Below, one piece after another: positions 1 to 7,676 of a stretch of 64,000 bases of DNA (its first letter is position 1; each line of letters opens with the position of its first letter). The notes beneath the pieces were generated by a model, which worked only from the letters and a program-made list of their open reading frames with translations, was not told the origin of the DNA and made no database searches. This stretch comes from Massilia sp. W12 (GTDB lineage: Bacteria > Pseudomonadota > Gammaproteobacteria > Burkholderiales > Burkholderiaceae_D). The stretch is taken from assembly GCF_037300705.1 (NCBI RefSeq), contig NZ_CP147776.1, positions 372,001-436,000 on the forward strand. Direction: 5' to 3'. The translations under genes and the position numbers were made by a program.

Positions 1-684
1 AGAGACATCGCCAGCGACAATGTGCTGTGGGAAGTGCAGGTTTATGCCGTCTCATATGATGAAACATTGAGCGAAGCTTTAGGGCTTCCCACAGGGCCGG
101 CCATCCACGATTGCTTCTTTGAGCGCTTTCGCTGGATGACGGATCAACAACACATCTTGATTGAAAACCAATTCCATCGCCGCTATCTGGTCAACATCCA
201 CACACGCGCAGTGCGCCCGGCGACGGATGATGATTTTGCGCCAGAGCAAATTTATCAGCGCCGCAAACCAACGTGGGTTGCACCGGTTATTTGCAGAAAT
301 ACAATGTATTACCACGACTTGCAGATGTTTTTTTACGACTATCCGGCGCCTGACTATAGTGTTTTAATAGGCATAGATATTAAAACTAATAAGCGCGTTG
401 TATATGAAAAAATATACACCATCCCTTTGCGGGACGACCTCGAACATCACGTCCCTGAATCGTATTTTGTTGCACTGGATGTCATGCCAGGAGGACGTGA
501 TTTGTACATCAAAAACCAAGACAATGAAGCGTACTTCTTCGATGTTCGCGAACGCCGTGTGTGGGCTTGCCCTTCCGATGTTTTACCTAGCTTTTATTAC
601 GATCAAGTGCGCCGCCACTGGCGCGCACGCCTGCGCTTTTTCTTCATCGACATCTGGGATTGGATCACGCGGCGGCGCTATTGA
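1..684 (+). CDS. Unknown protein, 5' end cut by the window edge
   Basis: The reading frame is open from the first base, so the true start lies outside the window; an internal GTG at 22 is only the first possible start seen here. About 227 residues are visible. They are rich in aromatic and charged residues, with stretches such as VLIGIDIKTNKRVVYEKIY and YFFDVRERRVWACP that alternate like the blades of a beta-propeller or other all-beta fold. I see no membrane segment or signal peptide in the visible part. I do not recognise the family. The same frame reopens directly after the stop and runs into the LuxR-type gene downstream. Base composition is lower in GC than most of the window, which suggests an accessory region. 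Confidence 0.6.
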   Translation, partial: RDIASDNVLWEVQVYAVSYDETLSEALGLPTGPAIHDCFFERFRWMTDQQHILIENQFHRRYLVNIHTRAVRPATDDDFAPEQIYQRRKPTWVAPVICRNTMYYHDLQMFFYDYPAPDYSVLIGIDIKTNKRVVYEKIYTIPLRDDLEHHVPESYFVALDVMPGGRDLYIKNQDNEAYFFDVRERRVWACPSDVLPSFYYDQVRRHWRARLRFFFIDIWDWITRRRY

Positions 685-732
685 TTTGAGCGCCAAGTCC
701 TGGAAGGCGTTTACTTATTCACCCCTGAAAAC

Positions 733-1026
733 ATGATGCGTGCGTTCCGCGATCAACGTGACGCAATACCGGTCATGCATGCGAGCGAAGTGAAGATTTT
801 GGATCTCTTGATGCGTGAGCCGGATATGGAAAACAGCGAACTGGCGCCGCGCGTGAAGCTTTCTTACGGACGGGTGAAAAATGTGATGACGGGCTTGCTC
901 AATAAGTTTGGCGTCAGTAACCGGCATCAATTGGTGTATGAGGCAAAGCGGCGCGGTTACTTCCCCGGCATGCCGCTTGAAAAATTGTACCAATATACCG
1001 GCGTGCAGCGCACCAGGCAGGCATGA
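733..1026 (+). CDS. Small LuxR-type helix-turn-helix protein
   Basis: The 97-residue product has a LuxR/GerE-like DNA-binding helix-turn-helix at about residues 17-65: an ELAPRVKLSYGRVKNVM segment, the following GLLNKFGVSNRHQLVYEA, then a basic end. There is no receiver or ligand domain, so it is a stand-alone HTH or the remnant of a larger regulator. Two ATG codons (733 and 736) are possible starts and neither has a clear Shine-Dalgarno sequence. The frame is open back to the stop of the previous gene (685-732) without a good start, which leaves a split gene possible. It is followed by a strong hairpin at 1052-1089. Target genes are unknown. Confidence 0.6.
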   Translation: MMRAFRDQRDAIPVMHASEVKILDLLMREPDMENSELAPRVKLSYGRVKNVMTGLLNKFGVSNRHQLVYEAKRRGYFPGMPLEKLYQYTGVQRTRQA

Positions 1027-1051
1027 AGGAGCAAATCCAGTATGGCAGATG

Positions 1052-1089
1052 GGGGAGAGCAGTACAGCAGCCACTGTACTGCTCTCCCC
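1052..1089 (+). terminator. 16-bp perfect hairpin after the HTH gene
   Basis: Positions 1052-1067 and 1074-1089 are perfect inverted copies (16 bp) around a 6-nt loop, 26 bp after the stop of the LuxR-type gene. No T-tract follows on either strand, so it may work as a Rho-linked or mRNA-stabilising hairpin instead of a classical intrinsic terminator. Confidence 0.5.
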
Positions 1090-1220
1090 ACATCACTTGT
1101 AGCCAGGTGTAATCATCTGTATTGGCCGGTAATGGCAATACAGTTTGCGGCTGATGATAATGGCAACACTTCGCAAGCGCCTATGGCTTGTGAGCAATAG
1201 CCCAAACTGGAGAAGCATAG

Positions 1221-1811
1221 ATGACAACCCTCGCCTCACGACAAACCGCACTTGGTGATTATGTGTATTTTTTTACCAGCCCGCAGGAGAATACGCGCGA
1301 TTGCGCGATTCTGGCGCATGCCGCCTGTGTGCAGGGGCGTTATTTCGATTTGCCAGTCGGGGTGACGATGAAATTCGCCGTGGCTGCAGGCCAAAAGAAT
1401 GGCATGCCTCAGGGGCCGATTGGCAGTGCGATGGGCATCACGCCATCGCCATTCACGAAAGACCGGCTCAATCTTACCGCTGGCGGTCACCGCTGCCTGG
1501 ATCAGGTGCTGGGCAAAATTCTGGGTTCGCACTGGTCTGATGAAAAAACCCGCGCAGATGGGGAATATTATGAGTTGCTGCAAGACCAAATGATGGACAA
1601 CGCCAGGCAGGGCAAATTTTGGACGCCGCATATTGTCGTCATCCGCAATCGCAAAAAACTCTTCAGCAATGACTATATCTGGCTGAGCAAAGTCATCAGC
1701 CTGGTGCGGGCGCATGACGCCAACGTCTCCCAATTCTATTCCCTGGGTTGCCGGGGCTATGAAGGGGGGCGCACGGCGCGTCAGGCGGGGGCGCAAGCCT
1801 ATCAGGGTTAA
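1221..1811 (+). CDS. Stv-like hypothetical protein, copy A
   Basis: This 196-residue protein is one of three related proteins in the window (also at 1832 and 14075). Shared features are an early YVYFF segment, a hydrophobic strand ending in AH (ILAHA here, IMAHG in the others), a proline-containing LPVGVTMKF strand, a central CLDQVLGKILGSHW motif, and IRNRKKLFS with WLSKV near the C-terminus. The pattern resembles the putative adhesin Stv domain seen in toxin-like bacterial proteins, but this is recognition by eye. There is no signal peptide. A good ribosome site (ctggagaag, 1207-1215) supports the ATG at 1221. It probably shares a transcript with copy B, 20 bp downstream. The AHG glycine of the other copies is Ala here. 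Confidence 0.6.
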   Translation: MTTLASRQTALGDYVYFFTSPQENTRDCAILAHAACVQGRYFDLPVGVTMKFAVAAGQKNGMPQGPIGSAMGITPSPFTKDRLNLTAGGHRCLDQVLGKILGSHWSDEKTRADGEYYELLQDQMMDNARQGKFWTPHIVVIRNRKKLFSNDYIWLSKVISLVRAHDANVSQFYSLGCRGYEGGRTARQAGAQAYQG

Positions 1812-1831
1812 GGCAAGCACAGGAGCCAGTC

Positions 1832-2326
1832 ATGGAATGCAATCTCATCAATGCGTGGACGGCGTTGGGCAATGGCGTCTTGTTTTGTGCAAGCCCGCAA
1901 GCGCAGGTGGAGTCTTGCGTCATCATGGCGCATGGCGTCAGTCTGGCCGGCCACAGTTTTCATGTGCCAGCCGGCATCCGCCTGCAATTGCCGGATGGCG
2001 CCGGCGGGGCTTCCGGTCTGTGTCCCGATTTGATCTTGTCCGGCGGAATTGGCAATGCGCGCGCAGCATTGCCATCGTATGCCAGCCTGCTGCAATTATT
2101 TCGCGCACTGAATTTGTGTGCGCAAGATGAATTGCCGCATCTGGTGCTGCTGCGTCCGGTTGACAGCGAATATGGCAGGGAATATGTCTGGCTCAGTGAA
2201 TTGCTGCGCCGCCTGCGCACCCAGGCGCTGCAGATCCATCGCATCAGCGCTTTGCTGTGCGACGATTTGCCCGCCTCCAAGGCGCTGGCGCATTACGCCG
2301 GGCGGCAGGCGTATCAAGCGGCATGA
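1832..2326 (+). CDS. Stv-like hypothetical protein, copy B (short)
   Basis: The 164-residue product is a divergent, shorter relative of copy A. It keeps the IMAHG strand, the VPAGIRLQL strand, a CPDLILSGGIG remnant of the CxDQxLGK motif, and the REYVWLSELLRRLR helix near the C-terminus, but lacks part of the central region. An SD-like caggagc lies 9 bp upstream of the ATG. Copy A ends 20 bp upstream, so the two are probably co-transcribed. No signal peptide or membrane span is seen. The function is unknown. Tandem duplication followed by divergence is the simplest history. Confidence 0.6.
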   Translation: MECNLINAWTALGNGVLFCASPQAQVESCVIMAHGVSLAGHSFHVPAGIRLQLPDGAGGASGLCPDLILSGGIGNARAALPSYASLLQLFRALNLCAQDELPHLVLLRPVDSEYGREYVWLSELLRRLRTQALQIHRISALLCDDLPASKALAHYAGRQAYQAA

Positions 2327-2441
2327 GCCGGTCAGCATGGGCGCGGCAAGCGCAGTTGCCGCCGCCACCATGCAAGCGGCGGCGGGCAATGCATGGTTTG
2401 CCCGGCGGCTCAAGCGCTATGATTCTCTGCGCGGCAAAGAT

Positions 2442-2837
2442 TTATGCGCCATCCTGCATACCGATCAGCCATTGCTTGACTTCAAAGGTCAGCAAACCGC
2501 TTTGCACAGCCGGATCTGCGGCGGCAAACGCCTTCATTTCGGCCTCATTCGCGCCACGCCGCGCAATCATCATGCCGCCGCTGCCATCCAAAAACGGGCC
2601 GCCTTGCGCCAGCTTGCCTTGTTGCAACAGCTGGCGGTAATGCTGCACATGAGCGCCAATCCCCGTTTGTTCAAACACACTCTTGCCGGCAACCCAGGCC
2701 GGGCCGGGGCGATGCAGAATCACCATGCGCACATCTTTGACCTCTTTGGCCGGCGTTGGCGCGCCTTCTGCCGCATGGGCCGCGCAACTGCAGGCCACAG
2801 CCAGCGCGACAAGCGCGCCCGGAAAAAAATTCATCAT
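2442..2837 (-). CDS. Secreted YciI-family protein
   Basis: The 131-residue product starts with a signal peptide (MMNFFPGALVALAVACSCAAHAA, cleavage near residue 23) followed by a YciI-like domain: MVILHRPGPAW, a HVQHYRQLLQQGKLAQGGPF core and a FEVKQWLIGM end. YciI-like domains are small ferredoxin-like alpha/beta barrels, usually of unknown or isomerase/hydrolase-like function; the periplasmic location implied here is less usual. The frame stays open far upstream, but a strong ggggaga ribosome site sits 8 bp before the ATG at 2837, which sets the start. It is transcribed away from the flavinylation operon that starts at 3068. The ligand is unknown. Confidence 0.75.
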   Translation of the reverse strand: MMNFFPGALVALAVACSCAAHAAEGAPTPAKEVKDVRMVILHRPGPAWVAGKSVFEQTGIGAHVQHYRQLLQQGKLAQGGPFLDGSGGMMIARRGANEAEMKAFAAADPAVQSGLLTFEVKQWLIGMQDGA

Positions 2838-3067
2838 CAGCTTATCTCCCCAATCAGATGCACGGCGCAGGCGTGCGCATGCGGCTCTGACCGGGGCCGG
2901 CGGGGCAGGTTCCACCTGTGCCAAATTCCGCAGCGCGGACGTGTAACCCGCACTTTTCTTGTGCTTTGTCGTCCCTGCGCGACATGCAGGAACAGATTCC
3001 GCCGCCGCTGCGCCAGCCCGCACTATACTGAGTGACGCAATATCAAAAATACAAAAGGAGGCGGGGG

Positions 3068-4048
3068 ATGAAGCAAAAACAGTATATTGTGCGGCGCGCT
3101 GCACAACTTGGCGTATTGTCAGCAGTGTTTGCCTTAAGCGCCTGTGGCGGCGCCAGTCCTGAGAGCCAGCCGGGGCCAAAGCTGGCGGCAAAAAGCGTCA
3201 GTCTGGCGGCCCAATCCGGCACGCAGTTATCGGATTACCAGGATGCTGTGCAGCGTATTTTTGTGGCGTATTTTGGCCGTCCGGCGGACACCTCCGGCCT
3301 GCCATTTTTTGAACAGCAACTCTTGAATGCCGGCGCCCCGACCACCGTGCAAGGCATTAATCAAGCGTATCTCACCAATCCCAATGTCAAAGCCCTGATC
3401 GATTTTTTCGGCACAAGCGCAGAGTCGCAAGCGCTGTATCCCGGCACGACAGAAGAATTTTTGACGGCGGTGTATCAAAACCTGTACAACCGCGCGCCGG
3501 ATGCCGGCGGTCTGGCCTACTGGTCAGCCAAAATCAACAGCGGTGAGTTGACGCGCCCGAATGCGGCAGTGTCCATCATGGCCGGCGCGCAATCGACTGA
3601 TATCGACATCATCAGCAAGAAAACCGCAGTCGCCACCAGTTTCACCAATTCGCTCGACAGCGCCGCCAAGATCGAAGCATATGGCGGCTTGAGCGCTAAC
3701 GCCACCGTGCGCAGCATGCTCAATCAGGTCAGCAACAGCACCGATTTGCAGGCCTTTCAAGCCACCCTGACCGCCACCATCACCTCGCTGGTCAACAGCA
3801 AATTATCGACGCAGGCGCAAAGCATCGTCACAGCGCGCTGCACACCCTGCCATTCCGCCTCGCCCACCATCAGCGGTTTTCCGGCGGCGCGCATCATCAA
3901 ATATGACAGCGCGAGCGATATCAAAAACGGCGCCAGCGGCATTGCCCTCACTGTTTCGCTGCAATCCATGCCGCAAAATAATATGACCGGCATGACCGAT
4001 GCCGAACGCGCCACGATTGCCGCCTGGTTTGCGGCGGGGGCGCCGTGA
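3068..4048 (+). CDS. DUF4214 lipoprotein with a c-type heme motif
   Basis: This 326-residue lipoprotein has a signal peptide ending in a lipobox (ALSAC, Cys about residue 21), a DUF4214-like region (two repeats with FVAYFGRPADTSGL and YQNLYNRAPDAGGLAYW), and a C-terminal CTPCH motif at residues 258-262 with a later methionine-rich stretch (MPQNNMTGM) that could supply the axial ligand of a small cytochrome c domain. That layout suggests a periplasmic-facing, membrane-anchored electron carrier. The aaaggagg ribosome site sets the ATG at 3068 over an in-frame ATG at 3032. Its stop overlaps the start of the TlpA-like gene, and it heads a five-gene overlapping operon. Confidence 0.8.
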   Translation: MKQKQYIVRRAAQLGVLSAVFALSACGGASPESQPGPKLAAKSVSLAAQSGTQLSDYQDAVQRIFVAYFGRPADTSGLPFFEQQLLNAGAPTTVQGINQAYLTNPNVKALIDFFGTSAESQALYPGTTEEFLTAVYQNLYNRAPDAGGLAYWSAKINSGELTRPNAAVSIMAGAQSTDIDIISKKTAVATSFTNSLDSAAKIEAYGGLSANATVRSMLNQVSNSTDLQAFQATLTATITSLVNSKLSTQAQSIVTARCTPCHSASPTISGFPAARIIKYDSASDIKNGASGIALTVSLQSMPQNNMTGMTDAERATIAAWFAAGAP

Positions 4049-4545
4049 TGCGGCGGCTGTTGAGTTGCGCTGCGCTGTGCGTCGCACTGCTGCCCGCTGC
4101 GGTGATGGCGCAAAGCGTGGGCGACGCCGCGCCGGCGTTTGATTTGCCGGCCTTGAGCGGCGGCGAGCAAACGCACAGCCTGGCGCAATATCGCGGCCAA
4201 TGGCTGTATCTGGATTTCTGGGCTTCCTGGTGCGGCCCTTGCCGCCGCTCCTTTCCCTTCATGAACAGCTTGCGCGACAAATGGCCGCAATTGCAGATTC
4301 TGGCGGTCAGCGTGGACGCCAACGCCAGCGCCGCGCAAGAATTTTTGCAAAGCAATCCGGCGAAATTCGCTCTGGCCCTCGACGCCGGCGGCAAGCTGGC
4401 GGCGCAATACAAATTGCCCGGCATGCCGACTTCATTTTTGATCGACCCGCAAGGGCGCATCGTGCAGCGTCATGCCGGCTTCAATGAAGCGCATGCGAGC
4501 AAGCTGGAAGCGCAATTGCAGCAAATTTTCCCCAAAGGCCCATGA
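4048..4545 (+). CDS. TlpA/ResA-family thiol-disulfide oxidoreductase
   Basis: The 165-residue product has a signal peptide (cleavage after VMAQ, about residue 22) and a complete thioredoxin fold with the WASWCGPC active site (Cys 62 and 65) and a cis-Pro loop near GMPTSFLID. Proteins of this type reduce periplasmic disulfides, for example in apocytochrome c. This suits the adjacent CxxCH protein and the cysteine-rich DUF4266 lipoprotein. The start ATG overlaps the previous stop (ATGA), indicating translational coupling; a GTG three bases upstream is the alternative. The 3' end overlaps the DUF4266 gene in the same way. Confidence 0.88.
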   Translation: MRRLLSCAALCVALLPAAVMAQSVGDAAPAFDLPALSGGEQTHSLAQYRGQWLYLDFWASWCGPCRRSFPFMNSLRDKWPQLQILAVSVDANASAAQEFLQSNPAKFALALDAGGKLAAQYKLPGMPTSFLIDPQGRIVQRHAGFNEAHASKLEAQLQQIFPKGP

Positions 4546-4751
4546 TGAAAAAAATCCTTGGTCTGGCCCTGTTATTGAGTTTGGGCGCGTGCGCCGATGT
4601 GCAGCCCTGGCAAAAAGGCATGCTGGCGCGCCAAGCCATGCAGCTTGAACAAGACGGCATGCGCAGCCGCCTGCAGCAGCATGTGTATGTCAGCAAAGAA
4701 GCCGCCGCCGGCGGCGGCGCGGTGGGAGGAGGCGGCTGTGGTTGCAACTGA
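4542..4751 (+). CDS. DUF4266 small lipoprotein
   Basis: The 69-residue product has a lipoprotein signal (LLLSLGAC, lipid Cys near 17), the conserved CADVQPWQKGMLAR segment typical of DUF4266, and a Gly-rich tail ending in CGCN. DUF4266 genes commonly sit next to DUF3570, thioredoxin-like and ApbE genes; the role is unknown but probably concerns assembly of an envelope redox complex. Start ATG at 4542 or 4545 overlaps the TlpA stop; the 3' end overlaps the GTG start of the DUF3570 gene at 4738. The closing Cys-Gly-Cys could bind metal or be a substrate of the neighbouring thioredoxin (inference). Confidence 0.8.
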   Translation: MMKKILGLALLLSLGACADVQPWQKGMLARQAMQLEQDGMRSRLQQHVYVSKEAAAGGGAVGGGGCGCN

Positions 4752-5898
4752 AGGCGCGGCTGCGCGTTTATTGGCGGCGGCCCTGGCGCTGCCCGGGATT
4801 GCTGCGCCGGTGCAGGCGGAAGAGGCGCCAGAGCAAGCCAGCATGTCCCTGCATTGGCTGGATTACCGCGACCGCCAGCCGGGTTTCTCGCGCGTGCATG
4901 TGCGCGTGCCGGCCATCAATCTGACCCTGCCGCTGGGCAGCGCCTGGTCTTTGCAAGCGAATGTGATGCAAGACGCCGTGTCAGGCGCGTCGCCGCGTTA
5001 TCACACCGCAGTTTCATCGGCTTCGCATTTTGAAGAAGAGCGGCGCGCCGCTGACCTGACTATCACGCGGCATTTTGCGCGCGGCAGCCTGGCGCTGCAG
5101 CTGGGGCGTTCCGGTGAAAACGATTATGTCTCTCGCTTTGCCGCCATCCAGGGCAAATGGGCGAATGAAAACCAAAACCGCACCTTGCTGTTTGGAACTT
5201 CGCTGGCGCTGGATGAAATCAACCCTGTGAACGGGGTGGCGAAAAATCAGAGCAAGCGACAGCAGGATTTTTTGCTGGGCCTGACCCAGATCATGACGGA
5301 GCGCGACCTGCTGCAAGTCAGCTTCACCCGCAGCTTGGGACAGGGCTATTACTCGGATCCGTATAAGCGGCTGGACTTTCGCCCGCGCACGCGCAATGCC
5401 TCGATTCTGATGCTGCGCTGGAACCACCAATTCGGCGCGCCGGACGATAAGCTGGCGCCCACCTTGCGCACCTCCTGGCGTTATTTCGGCGACAGCTTTG
5501 GCGTGCGTTCGCACACCTTGCATGCGGAATGGGTGCAGCCGCTTGGGGCCGGCTGGCAAATCACCCCCAGCTTGCGCTATTACAACCAGGGCGCGGCGGA
5601 GTTTTACGCCGACGCGGTGTACGACCCCAAGCTCAAAGCGCCATTCCCGCTTGGCTTGCCGGTGTTGGATCTGCTGGCCGGCAAATTGAATATCTCGCTG
5701 GATCAGCGCCTGGCCGCGTTTGGCGCGCTGGGCGCCGGCCTGCTGGTGGAAAAAGAATTGCCCGGCAATTGGCATCTGCAAGCCGGTGTTGAATATTATC
5801 GCCAGCGCAGCGACTGGGCCTGGTTCAATCATGGCAGCGTGAACCTGGATCCATTTTCCTCCCTCACCTGGCAATTCGGCGTGCGCAAGAGCTGGTGA
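4738..5898 (+). CDS. DUF3570 outer-membrane-like protein with a flavinylation-type motif
   Basis: The 386-residue product has a signal peptide (cleavage near APVQA) and then many alternating beta strands ending in an aromatic/basic C-terminus (FGVRKSW), consistent with an outer-membrane barrel. It matches DUF3570 in layout and gene company. Residues 79-85 read DAVSGAS, which fits the Dxx(S/T)GA(T/S) signal for covalent FMN attachment by ApbE; Ser85 would be the acceptor. The apbE gene is directly downstream. The frame is open further upstream, but a GTG at 4738 preceded by gggaggagg gives the natural start and a clean signal peptide. It overlaps both neighbours by a few bases. Confidence 0.82.
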   Translation: MVATEGAAARLLAAALALPGIAAPVQAEEAPEQASMSLHWLDYRDRQPGFSRVHVRVPAINLTLPLGSAWSLQANVMQDAVSGASPRYHTAVSSASHFEEERRAADLTITRHFARGSLALQLGRSGENDYVSRFAAIQGKWANENQNRTLLFGTSLALDEINPVNGVAKNQSKRQQDFLLGLTQIMTERDLLQVSFTRSLGQGYYSDPYKRLDFRPRTRNASILMLRWNHQFGAPDDKLAPTLRTSWRYFGDSFGVRSHTLHAEWVQPLGAGWQITPSLRYYNQGAAEFYADAVYDPKLKAPFPLGLPVLDLLAGKLNISLDQRLAAFGALGAGLLVEKELPGNWHLQAGVEYYRQRSDWAWFNHGSVNLDPFSSLTWQFGVRKSW

Positions 5899-6917
5899 TG
5901 GCGGCTGTGTCACTGGAACAGATCCAGCCCTTGCCGGCGAATGGCGCGCAAGCGCAGTTTTGCTACGCCTTTGCCGCCATGGCCTGCCGCTGTGAAGTGG
6001 TGTTGGCCGCGCCATCCGCTGCGCAAGGATTACAGCTGGCGCAGCTGGCGCAGGCCGAAGTGCAGCGCATCGAAGCCAAATATTCGCGCTACCGCGCTGA
6101 CAGCGTCTTATCCGGCCTCAACGCCAGCGCCGGCGGCGCGCCCTGCGCACTGGATGCGGAAAGCGCCGCCTTGCTGGATTATGCCGCTGCGCTGTATCAG
6201 GAAAGCGGCGGTTTATTTGACATCAGCGCCGGCGTGTTGCGGCGCGCCTGGGATTTTCGCAGCGGCCGCAGGCCGTCGCCGGACGCTTTGCAAGCGCTGC
6301 TGCCCTTGGTGGGGTGGCCGCGCATCCAGCGTTTTGTTGAACAGGGACAGCATTGGCTGCAATTGCCGGCGGGGATGGAAGTGGACTTTGGCGGTTTTGG
6401 CAAGGAGTACGCCGCCGACCGCGCCGCCGCCATCCTGCAGCAAGCCGGGGTGGCGCATGGCTATCTGAATCTGGGCGGCGATATGCGCATCCTCGGCCCG
6501 CAAAGCGATGGCCAGCCCTGGCGCATCGCCATCCAACACCCGCGCCAGCCGCAGCAAAGCATCGCCAGCCTGGCGCTGGCCGGCGGCGCCTTGACCACCA
6601 GCGGCGATTACGAACGCTTTTTGATCGAAGACGGGCAGCGCCATTGCCACATTCTGCTGCCGCACAGCGGGCAAAGTGTGCGTTATTTTCAATCCGTGTC
6701 AGTCATCGCCCCCTTGGCGATAGTGGCCGGCAGCGCCTGCACCCTGGCCATGTTGATGCAGCAGGACGGCGAGGCGTATTTACAAAACAGCGGCCTGGCC
6801 TGGCTCACGGTGGGGCCGTCAGGGGAGGTTAAGCGCTGTGATTTGCCGGGGGAAGGGGCTGGTGTGATAGGCGCGACACACACAAAATCTGATAAGCTCA
6901 ACGCCTGCGCGTCTTGA
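5898..6917 (+). CDS. apbE: ApbE-family FAD:protein FMN transferase
   Basis: The 339-residue product contains the ApbE signature VDFGGFGKEYAADRA (about 162-176), followed by YLNLGGDMRI, and the GALTTSGDYERF and SVSVIAPLAIVAGSACTLAML stretches near the C-terminus. ApbE moves FMN from FAD onto Ser/Thr of exported proteins in a Mg-dependent reaction. No clear N-terminal signal peptide or lipobox is visible, unlike many periplasmic ApbE proteins, so its compartment is uncertain. The start ATG overlaps the DUF3570 stop; a GTG three bases upstream is possible. The likely substrate is the DUF3570 protein just upstream. It is the last gene of the operon. Confidence 0.9.
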   Translation: MAAVSLEQIQPLPANGAQAQFCYAFAAMACRCEVVLAAPSAAQGLQLAQLAQAEVQRIEAKYSRYRADSVLSGLNASAGGAPCALDAESAALLDYAAALYQESGGLFDISAGVLRRAWDFRSGRRPSPDALQALLPLVGWPRIQRFVEQGQHWLQLPAGMEVDFGGFGKEYAADRAAAILQQAGVAHGYLNLGGDMRILGPQSDGQPWRIAIQHPRQPQQSIASLALAGGALTTSGDYERFLIEDGQRHCHILLPHSGQSVRYFQSVSVIAPLAIVAGSACTLAMLMQQDGEAYLQNSGLAWLTVGPSGEVKRCDLPGEGAGVIGATHTKSDKLNACAS

Positions 6918-6956
6918 TAAGCTATAAACACAGCCCGACCTCTGCTCTCGGCATCA

Positions 6957-7661
6957 ATGTTCATGTCACAAAAAATACTTTTAGTAGAAGATGAAGTCGC
7001 CATCGCTGATAATTTGGCGTATGCCTTGGCTACCGATGGTTTTACCCCTCATCATGTGCCGCTAGGCCAAGCCGCACTCGATGCCTTGCAAGCGCCCGAT
7101 CATCCTTACAGCTTGGTGGTGCTCGATGTTGGCTTGCCTGATCTCAATGGTTTTGAGGTTTGTCGTCGGCTGCGTCAACACAGTAATATTCCTGTGATTT
7201 TCTTAACTGCTCGAAGCGACGAGATTGACCGTATCGTCGGTCTCGAAATCGGCGCAGATGACTACGTCACCAAGCCCTTTTCCCCGCGTGAACTGGTGGC
7301 CCGGGTACGTGCAGTCTTACGTCGTCACATGGCGCCGGGCGCGACAATCAAACCTGAATGCCAAGACGTTCCAGAACGCTTTGACTTACGCGAAGAAGAA
7401 GGTCGCATTTTATATTACGGGCGTCTCTTGAACTTGACGCGCTATGAATACCTGCTGCTCAAGACTTTGATCCAGCGCCCTAATCAATTATTTTCACGCG
7501 CGCAGTTGATGGATAAAGTGTGGGCCGACGCTGCCAACACCATGGATCGCACCGTCGATACACACATTAAATCTTTGCGCGCCAAGCTCAAGGCGATCAA
7601 CGACAAGGATGACCCTATCCAAACCCATCGTGGTATGGGCTATAGCATTGACGTAACCTAG
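6957..7661 (+). CDS. creB: CreB-type OmpR-family response regulator
   Basis: The 234-residue product has a receiver domain (acidic pair ED near 11-12, phospho-acceptor Asp57 in VVLDVGLPD, Lys106 in DDYVTKPF) and a C-terminal winged helix (LNLTRYEYLLLKTLIQ to GMGYSID). With the sensor and CreD genes following, it is CreB of the CreBC system, which in enterics and Aeromonas/Pseudomonas responds to metabolic or cell-wall stress and activates creD. There is a second ATG at 6963; neither has an obvious ribosome site. Codon use is less GC-biased than in the genes before and after the creBCD block. Confidence 0.88.
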   Translation: MFMSQKILLVEDEVAIADNLAYALATDGFTPHHVPLGQAALDALQAPDHPYSLVVLDVGLPDLNGFEVCRRLRQHSNIPVIFLTARSDEIDRIVGLEIGADDYVTKPFSPRELVARVRAVLRRHMAPGATIKPECQDVPERFDLREEEGRILYYGRLLNLTRYEYLLLKTLIQRPNQLFSRAQLMDKVWADAANTMDRTVDTHIKSLRAKLKAINDKDDPIQTHRGMGYSIDVT

Positions 7662-7676
7662 AGATCGGAACAGGTA

